Source of the DNA: Litsea cubeba | Lineage: Eukaryota; Streptophyta; Magnoliopsida; Laurales; Lauraceae | Assembly (NCBI GenBank): GCA_012931725.1 | Contig: CM022946.1 | Location: 81,195,952-81,259,951, forward strand | Reading direction: 5' to 3' | Length of the DNA: 64,000 nt | Shown: positions 56,126-64,000 of the stretch, one piece after another | How positions within the stretch are numbered: the first letter of the stretch is position 1 | How the letters are laid out: every line of letters starts with the position of its first letter | Translations under genes and position numbers: made by a program | Notes under the pieces: model-generated | Database searches by the model: none | What the model was told of the DNA's origin: nothing | The model's input: only the letters and a program-made list of their open reading frames with translations

Positions 56126-58080
56126 TGTAAGTCCTTGGGATCCTAACCCTAGAGGGGGGGTGAATAGGGTGAGCTACACTTAATGACTAATTATGACCAA
56201 TTTTAACTTCTTTAATTTAACTAGTCACTTGTGATGATTAACATACATAATGCGGAAGCTAAACAACATAATCACCACATAGCACACACCACAACACAAT
56301 ATTTATAGTGGTTCGGCCAACGTGCCTACATCCACTACCGGCTTGTGTTCCTCACACCCCACCGGATTTCCACTATGTATGCTTTTCAATAGGCTAAGCA
56401 ATAACCTTTACAACTATGCTTTTCTAGGCTAAGCAATAACCTCTTACAATATGCTTTTCAAGGCTAAGCAATAACCTCTTACAATATGCTTTTCAAGGCT
56501 AAGCAATAACTTCTTCAACCAAAAGGTTGGTTATCTCTCTAACTAGTGTCTATAATACACTTGATGGAGATTACAATTTTGGCTCATTACATTGCCTCTT
56601 AAATAGGCGGATATAAAAGTGAAAAAACTAATTCATGCAAACACTATATGAATGCAAAGATGTATGTTCAAAGTGTATGCATGATGTCCTCAATCAATTT
56701 GAAAATAAAAGCTCATAAATGTATGCCAAAGGCTTTTGAAAGTTTTAGCTTAAAACATTTATGATTGAGGAAATGCTAATCACATGTTAAAGGTAACTTG
56801 TAAAAGACATACCTAAGTATTCTACACAAGTTATGAAAGTTAAAGAACAAAACATGTGATGCATAAGGATTTCAATCAAATTAACAATGAAGCTTAATGA
56901 TTGTATGCTAAAAGCATTTTTAAAGTGTAAAACACAAATATAGATTTGATTGAAATTAAGGGTCAAAACACATGTATTTAAAAAGACAACTTGAAAATGA
57001 TTTACCAATCAATGTTTAAACAAGTTGTAAAACTTTAAAACCAAATACATGTGATTTATAAAGTTGTTGAATCCAAAACATAAGATAGATTTGAAAGTGA
57101 TTTCCTTATGATGAAAAACAACAACCAAAGATTCAACCAAGTATAGGAATCATGTTACATATGATTTCAAAGATGATTCCAAAACATGATTTACTTAGAT
57201 ATACCAATTTAAGTACTACTTGGTTTGAATCAAGGTGATGTATCCAAAACAATGAATCAATTCAAAACATAAACATGTTAAGGACACAACAAATCATAGT
57301 TTAGCATGCTAACAAAGATCTACCAATAATTAGAACAAAGCATGAAAACATATGATTAGGAAAAGCAAGCTTACTTAGTGATTTAACTTCATTAATCCCA
57401 AGCTTTAGCTTTCCTAATGACCCTTAGTATCCCTTAGCTCATTCCCCTTTGTTTGGCCTCAAATCACCTCAAGGAGGGCCTAAGAGTTCCCCTTTTAATC
57501 AACACTTTTTCAATGGGAATGAACTAGTATTTATACCCAAAAAGTGGGTTTCTGCGAGTCCCCGGTCGACCCCATGACAGGCCCGGTCGACCCCATCCAA
57601 ACGGTCAGAAAAATGACCGTTGGAGAGCCAACGGCTCTCTGCCCAGTCGACCCGCAGTGTACGCGGTCGACCGGGATGTGTACTCGGTCGACCGGGTTAC
57701 ACTGGGCCCTGGGCCACTTTTTCCCATTTTGCATACTTTTGCAATTTTCAAAGATTTTTGATGTGGGACTTGTTGGGGCCATTAAATCAAGCTTGAAACA
57801 TGATTTAAATCAATCTAAGTATTTTTTAAAATCATGAATCATAAAAAAGCCACAAAATCATTTGAGACTTTAAAACTTAGGCTAAGCTTGATTCTTAAAA
57901 ACTCTTTTCAAACTAAATGCATCCAAGTTTAAAATCAAAACATGCATGAACCAAGATTTCTAAAAACAATGCATGTGAAAATCAAGATTTCAAGATTTCT
58001 AAATCAATGCTCATGTGAAAACTCAAATGATGATTAAATGATAATGCATCCATCAAATTGCAAACACAAAATCCCTAACA
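56126..58080 (-). repeat. LARD 5' LTR (right, 1955 bp)
   Basis: Partner of 50889-52842 with few differences. Contains the 35-37-bp repeat (56378-56519) and the palindrome cluster (57564-57693). No gene. Confidence 0.95.
57528..57535 (-). promoter_or_regulatory. LARD 5' LTR TATA box, minus strand
   Basis: The minus strand reads TATAAATA followed by CTAG; the same lies at 52291-52298. It is the likely promoter core for the element RNA. Confidence 0.7.
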
Positions 58081-61000
58081 TTGCCCGTCATCATGTCAAA
58101 ATTTCGCCAGATTTTTTTAGCGCAGATTCTGTCAATTTTGATGTTCGATCTTTTTTTCTTTTCCATCCTTTTCAGGTGGTTCCTCCAGAGCGAACAATGG
58201 TAAAGAGCCTGCTACAAGCGTACCTCGTCGATCTTCTAGATCTTCTAATCCGGGCCGTTCAGCAGGCTTTTGAGAAGGTCCAGTATGTTTGAGAGACAAT
58301 CTTGAGAGAGTGCGACTCCCTCAACAGAGATGAGATGAGGCAGCGACTGATCACTCTCAAGGAGAGGAATTCTATAAGATCATGGTAAGCAGTCGTCCAT
58401 GGGTGATGGAAGATCAGAGCGTTTTGCCCAAGCCTACCTTCTTCTTTGGTGATGCAGTCCCTGATGACATTACATACCAGAGGAGATCTTTTCAGTTTTC
58501 CTTCACAGCAGATGGTGAGAAGAAGACTGTTACTACCCGGTCGATGTTTGATCGCACCGTCTCGATTCTGAGCCTTGCCCCCACATGCCCTAAGAGGGAA
58601 GATCCTCCAAGCTGGGTGAGAAGGAAATTGTAATCAAGACCGGGGTTTTTGTTGGCGGTTCTCCTGGATATACGGAGAGGTCGCCTGTTGACATGGACCT
58701 GTTGATGCCATCCAGCGCTACCAGGGCTCTGATTATCCGTCGGTCGATTTGAGACCGGTGGGCCTTGGTATTTTCAGTGGTGACGGCAGCAATTGGATCA
58801 AGCCTTTCCGACTTCGTGGCCGCTTCAATGCTGACTCCGAGTGGAAGTCGTAGGACTGATCGCGTCCTGCTGATTGGTGGCGCCGTTTTGACGGAGGCCG
58901 GGGGATTTTTGATGCGCTCCGCGCCTTTAGGGAGACCGTGATCTTTTCCGACGAGGCCTTCATGGCTATGCTTGGAGTCATTCCTTCACAAACCAATACC
59001 TTCGTTGTGACGAATGGTGAGATTGGTTTTTCTTTGAAGGAGCTGAGCGCTATTACCGGATTGCCCATCCTCGGCAAGCTCTATGAGGAGTTTATGCCGA
59101 TTGACAGCGTCCTCGAGGGGCAGTCTGAGGAGTTTAGGCTTCTATACTTTCAGCTCGTCGCCTTCTATGATTTTTTGAAGGAGAAGGGGGGTTCGAAAGT
59201 TAGATCCAGCAGTTGGAAGAGTTTTTGCTCTTTATTCCCCAACTTTTTTGATAGTAGGGAGTCTTCTGAAGCTGTGACCTAGGAAGCTGGAGCTCAGGAT
59301 CCAAAGAAGATCTGGCCATGCAAGACGAGTTGAAGAGATTTCTGTTTGCAAGTACAAAATGCCATATGTCCTGACATGCACTGCGAAGAGATCTCGCTGT
59401 TTACCTCACTTATTGGCTTGGTGAGGCTGTTTTTGCTGGAGGAGATGGAACGCACATCAGGCCGCATTGTATTTTTCCGGCTTGTCAGATGGCGTTTGGA
59501 GAGCAGCTTGCTTTGGTGCCAGCTCTTTACTCCTACCTGTTGTACCCGAACTGCAGGCTGCTGCTTTTTTGGTTCGGCTTTGGCTTCCCATGAATAGGGT
59601 ATTTTCGGCCCATATATTTTATTCGTGGTATGTATACCACTGTCCTGGCTTCCACCGGCTGGGTGCTGCTCAGGATGATGATCCTCTGATGATTCGACTG
59701 GCTAAGGGCAAAGCCGTGTCCGAATCACTTTTGTTTGCCCGACATGAGGATCCGACGGTTCAGGGACGTCGAGATGGGGCAATCTTCAGTAAAGCTTTCT
59801 CCGGAGTTGCGGAAGAAGGCTTTTGATTTTGGTGCCTCCCGAGACTCTACCAGGGCGGGGTCGGGAAGGCATTATTCCTTGACTAATGCAGAGAGAGAGT
59901 GGCTTTTCAGCATACGTGTCGGCACGATGGTGTACCGTAGACATCTTTTCGTCGACATCCAGCCGTATGTACCCTCTCGCTTTGCTTTGCAGCTTGGCTT
60001 TTCTCCAAGGCGTTGTTGGAGCGCCTTCAAGTATGGTGAAGCGCTTTGGAGGCTTACAGGATGGAGAAATGCATGGGCTTTTTATAGTGCTGAAGGACAC
60101 TACAGCCATGATTTCTTATCCTGTGTTGCTGACTTCCCGGACTGCCGGCTTTTGCGAAGTGGTTCGCGGAGAGCTTTTCGGCATATCGGGGGCTTTCCAA
60201 GAAGGAGCTTGATGTAAAGCTGGCTTCTGGAAAGGGCCTTGGAAAGTCGGTATGGCATCCGGCGAGAGGAAGTTTGGGCCTTCCTTTCTGAGAGAAGCAC
60301 AAGATAGGCTTTCTCGGTGACCAGGGCGTCATCGGTTCTGAAGCTGTTCGAGAAATACCTGACGAGGCTTTGGAGCATCTAGAACAGGAGGAAGCCGAAC
60401 TTGGTGCTTGGATGCAAGCGGCACTAGAGGCAAGCTTCCGTAGGAGTCTACTGGTAAGAGCAGGACCATCCAGTGAGGAGTCAAGTGGGAAACCTGACTC
60501 TGACGGCGGGGGCAGGTTCCTCTAAGAAGCGAGCCCGCAGAAGTAAGAGGAGGAGGAGTCATCATAGTAGCAAGGGGCAGCATGAGGACTCTCCTAACTT
60601 GGAAGTTCCTCTTACTATCAATGAGGATGTGCCAGTGGATGCTGACGAGCCTCCGGAGAAGAGAAGCAGAGAAGAAGAGACCGTCGGTGAAGGTATGATT
60701 CTTCCTTTTTCTCTTTCCATTTCTTTTCATGGGATTTTTCCATGTTATGATTTGCTTCTTGTTTCTGCTTTTCTCTTTTTTTTTTTTTTAGCAGAGGAAG
60801 ACTTGGTGATGCCTGAGGTCCCAACCGATGAGGTGGTGATTGGATCCTGTTGAGGCACCTGAAGAAGAACCGAGGGACTCTGGAGTAAATCCAGAATCTC
60901 CAATTGGTACGAACTTCTTTGCTCTCTTTTTTTTTTTTATTTTTCTTTTTGTGACTCGGTTGCTAACACATTTTTTTTTTTTTTTTGTCAGCTGACTTGC

Positions 61001-62113
61001 CACAGGGTTCTGATTGACTTTGAACCATCGATGGACGCAAATGTTGATGATGCTTCCGATGAGTTCATGGAGGAAGAAAGTGTTCCACCAGTCGTCGAAG
61101 AAGGTATTTTTGTAGTTAAACTCTGATAATGATTTTCCAAACAGGGTCATACTCATACCTTTTTGTGTTTCCTTTGCAGGTTCTTGAAGTAGCAGAGGCG
61201 GATCCTTCGCCTCCAGAGCAAGAGATGCCAGAGGGTTGATCCAGAGGTAGAGATTCTGGGACCAACTCTTGACAATATTGAGGAGATTCCTCGCGCTGAG
61301 ATTCCCTTCCCGAGCAGGAGCAGCTTCAGCTGGAGAAGAGTTCTTTGTTACTCTTTCAACAGATGATGACATGAGTAGCCGACCAACGGAGTTGGGCGAA
61401 TCCTCAGCTGGGCCATCTCTTCTTTTTGCGAAGAAGGTGGTGGTGCGAGTTGTGAGCTCTTGGATTGAGACTCTCTTTTCTGGGCACTTGGAAGCCGGAT
61501 TTGGCATGATCCAGCATGTGCAGGAGATTCTCAGTGATGCTGAAGAAGCTGGTACAGATGTCACAGGTGCCAGGGCGATCGTTGATAGGATCATTGCATG
61601 GGTGACAAGTGGTTTGAGACCGTGAGTTTGGCTGATGACCAGTTCTTCAAGGAAATGTTCCTGGACCCTGCTGATAAGGCTAAGTCTGACCTGGATGAGG
61701 CTACAGAAAGCAGGAAGCAGGCAGTCCGAAAGAGGAACTTAGAAGAGCTAGCCATCATCAGGCTGACGCATGACCTTAGCATCCTTGACAGGGGGTCGAT
61801 GAGGCCAGGAAACGTCTTGAGCATTTGCAGGCACAAGTCGCTGCCAAGTGGACTGCCATAATAGAGGCTCGCGACAGGGAGAGTGCTTGATTCACCAGGT
61901 TGCAGATGCCGAACGGGTTCTCAAAAGGAAGTCTGATGAGGAGGAACAATGGCAAACTGCTCGAGGTAAATTCCTGGTGTGAAAGAAGGGGTACAGCCCA
62001 CTTCAGCATCTCATGGCAGGTTCCTGAAGAAGCGTGCCTTGGAATCCTTGACGGATGAGGCTAAAAGTTTGCTTGGGGAGCTGAACTCTTGGCTGGAGAC
62101 CATTTTTGATTGA

Positions 62114-62806
62114 GCTCCTGTATACAGAAACCATCCTTCTTTCTCCTCTTTTTTTTTGGTACCACTTGTATTTTTTGGTACTTTTTTTTTGTAGTGTTTG
62201 TGAACACTTTCTCTTTTTTTTTTTTTGGTACCACATGTATTTTTTGGTACTTTTTTTTTTGTAGTGCTTGTGAACACTTTCTTTTTTTTTTGTTATCCCT
62301 ACGCTCACTTTTCTTTTTGTGATAAAAGTAATTGCTAAATGGGATGCTCTTTTTTGTTATCCCTACGCTCACTTGAATCTTTTTGTGATAAAAGTAATTG
62401 CTAAATGGGATTTGATCAAAAGGTTGTCATTTTGTGAAAATCTTTGTCAAGTGTTGTTTGGCATAAAAACCAGGTTTTTTTGTTGTGGGTGGAAGCCAAT
62501 TTTGGCATGAGAGCCAGCTTTTCTTGTGGCATTGATAGCGAGTTTTTTTTTTTGTGTGTGGCATCTATAGCCAATTTTGGTGGCATTGATAGCCGGTTTG
62601 TTTTGTGGCATCTATAGCCGATTTTTGGTGGCATTGATAGCCTGTTTTGTTTTGGTGGCATTGATAGCCATTTTTTTTTTGAAATCCAAGTTTTTTTGTT
62701 TGTGTGGCATGATAGCCGGTTTTGTTTTTGGTGGCATTGATAGCCGGTTTGTGGCATTTATAGCCCGTTTTGATGGCATTTATAGCCGGTTTTGTTTTCA
62801 AAAAAT
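62114..62806. repeat. Tat copy 2 repeats after the PMD gene
   Basis: Equivalent of 39965-40712: GTACCA/TGGTAC units, two copies of the ATCCC...GGGAT unit (about 62291-62412; copy 1 has three), and the GGC...GCC array (about 62503-62788). No gene. Confidence 0.72.
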
Positions 62807-63272
62807 GCAAGTATCGACTAAAAGTCGCCTCCCTGCTGAATGTTCTTGCAAGTATCGATGGAATGTCGCATCCTTGCTCATTCGGTTGCGAGTATCGATG
62901 GAATGTCGCATCCTCGCGGATTTGGGTGCAAGTATCGATGGAATGTCGCATCCTTGCTTTTCAAAAATTTTGGTTTTGCGGGTACTGACTTGATGTCGTT
63001 TCCCCACGATTTTTGAAATTTGTGGTTTTCTCGAACCTTTGGGTTATGGATATCAACTGAAATGTTGCGTCTCCATGGTTTTTTTTAGGTTTTTTAGGTT
63101 TTTTCGAACCTTTGAAATTTGGGTTGTGGATATCAACTGAAATGTTGCGTCTCCACAGTTTTGGATTTTGCAAGTATCGACGAAATGTCGCTTCCCTGCG
63201 ATTTTGGAAGTGTCGAACGTGGTTCGCTTGCTTCCGATTTGTGCGAGTATCGACTAAGCGTCGCTTCCTCGC
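62807..63272. repeat. Double-stem hairpin array, second copy
   Basis: All ten units of 40713-41173 are present in the same order. Unit 1 has a perfect inner stem CGAC/GTCG where copy 1 has CTAC/GTTG. Outer stems ATGGA/TCCAT and GTGGA/TCCAC are kept. Confidence 0.75.
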
Positions 63273-63627
63273 GGTTTTTGAAAAAACCATTTTTTGTTTA
63301 AAGACACAAAGGTCATAAGTTTTGACCTAAAACCATTTGGCGGTAAAAGGCAGGGTGGACTAGGGTGAAAATCCCTGAATCCAGATTTTGTTTCAAACCA
63401 TAAATTTTGGGTTCAAGGGTTGAAAATTTTGGTCAAGTTAGGGAAAGGTTCCTAAACTTGGATTTTTTTTTTTGAACAATGAAACGATGAAAGTAAGCAT
63501 TGTTTTGAATTTCTAGAAATTTCAACATTTGATATGAAAATTCTAAAAAAGGGTGGGTTTAGCGAGCGTGTACCTGGAAACCGGTTTTGGCCGTACAGGC
63601 ATTGCTATTACCCAGTTGGGTAAGTCT

Positions 63628-64000
63628 TCAAGGGTAGTACCGCTTTAAGAACTTGCCATTGATGGGCAGCATACATCTGTCACCTTCCATGTTTAGGAGT
63701 GTGTATGCGCCATTGGAGAAAACTTTGTCGATGACGTAGGGTCCCTCCCATTTGGCTCAAATTTGCCTTTGGATTGTGAGCGAAGACCATTGGTCTTTTA
63801 CCGCAAGAACCAAGTCATTCTTTTTGTAGGCGCGTTGCCTGACCTTTTTATCGAAAGATCCTGCCATACGTGCTTGGTAAAGTTCAATGCTTTGTTGAGC
63901 TTCGAGCCGTCTCTCATCGAGATTGTCCAGCTCATGGAGTCGCAATTTGACATTGCTTTCTTGAGTCATGTCATTTGCAAGGATACCCTCAGGAAGGAAT
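63628..64000 (-). pseudogene. Tat copy 2 integrase, C-terminal fragment
   Basis: Stop at 63628-63630, then sequence parallel to the integrase C-terminus of copy 1 (SFDKKVRQRAYKKNDLVL), with single-base losses near 63752, 63774 and 63975 that break the frame. Cut by the window end. Confidence 0.85.

Larger units (their letters stand above)
50889..58080 (-). mobile_element. LARD-like non-autonomous LTR retrotransposon (7192 bp)
   Basis: Two long, almost identical LTRs (1954 and 1955 bp), a PBS and a polypurine tract, both on the minus strand, and TTGCC duplications on both sides. The 3.3-kb internal region has no gag or pol similarity and no notable open frame. All cis signals for retrotransposition are present, so it must have moved with proteins from another element. 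High LTR identity shows a recent insertion. The tRNA-Met-type PBS suggests a copia helper, which is inference. Confidence 0.93.
50241..62113 (+). pseudogene. PMD gene of Tat copy 2, broken and split by LARD
   Basis: Exon equivalents: 50241-50250, 58176-60692, 60795-60906, 60992-61103 and 61180-62113. All splice donor and acceptor dinucleotides are kept, but the coding parts differ from copy 1 by many 1-2 base gains and losses (for example near 58253, 58852, 59540, 60060, 60250 and 61795), so no long frame remains. Intron 1 is enlarged by the 7.2-kb LARD. The copy matches copy 1 throughout, including the basic stretch and coiled coil. True decay or assembly error cannot be told apart from sequence alone. 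Confidence 0.88.
58081..64000 (-). mobile_element. Tat copy 2, right part, runs off the window
   Basis: Continues from the PMD intron after TTGCC and parallels 35950 to about 41940 of copy 1: PMD exons 2-5, hairpin arrays, integrase C-terminus. The rest of pol, gag and the 5' LTR are not in view. Confidence 0.92.

Noticed and set aside
31621..64000. Tandem array of LTR-internal-LTR units by unequal recombination
   Set aside because: The LTR of copy 2 abuts an interrupted gag frame with no PBS, so insertion into gag fits better. A tandem would need a PBS and complete gag at 46693.

Overview
The window is flowering-plant-type nuclear DNA made almost entirely of LTR retrotransposons inserted into one another. 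I see no unambiguous host gene, rRNA, tRNA or CRISPR array. The plant assignment rests on Ty1/copia elements primed by initiator tRNA-Met, a Tat-like Ty3/gypsy element with an additional RNase H domain, a plant mobile domain (PMD) gene with introns, and the depth of nesting. No species can be named.

Layout. 1-8270: Copia-1 (+), its 5' LTR cut by the window edge, gag-pol broken by four frameshifts and a stop. 8271-9885: remnant of a gypsy-type gag (-) into which Copia-1 inserted. 9987-12588: LTR-like DNA without genes. 12589-19610: Copia-3 (-), old, with the 3' part of pol deleted and its right LTR cut at 19610. 19611-21144 and 30863-31620: left LTR of Tat copy 0 (-), split by Copia-2 (21145-30862, +, TSD GGTCG), the best-preserved copia element. 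31621-46693: Tat copy 1 (-). 46694-50888 and 58081-64000: Tat copy 2 (-), running off the window. 50889-58080: a non-coding, LARD-like LTR element (-, TSD TTGCC) inside Tat copy 2.

The Tat copies do not look like a tandem array. Each starts with the same left LTR end (TGATGG) and breaks a different target: copy 0 in the right LTR of Copia-3, copy 1 in the LTR of copy 0, copy 2 in the gag gene of copy 1, then LARD in intron 1 of the PMD gene of copy 2. That is five levels of nesting. In Tat copy 1 the gag, RT/RNase H remnant, additional RNase H and integrase lie on the minus strand, while a 5-exon, 1,224-codon PMD gene with its own TATA box lies on the plus strand between integrase and the PPT/3' LTR. 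Protease and the catalytic part of RT are absent, so copy 1 cannot be autonomous.

The most unusual signal is not a gene. Several tandem arrays consist of units that each fold into a hairpin, and the stems differ between units by paired changes on both sides. The clearest are ten double-stem hairpins of about 30 nt between integrase and the PMD gene (40713-41173, again at 62807-63272), four units of about 55-63 bp near the PPT (34176-34392), and four stem-loops in the long leader of the copia elements (1724-2188 and 24285-24748). In addition, five unrelated elements or regions each carry a small cluster of a family-specific self-complementary 8- to 14-mer. All structural claims come from reading by eye and need covariance tests.
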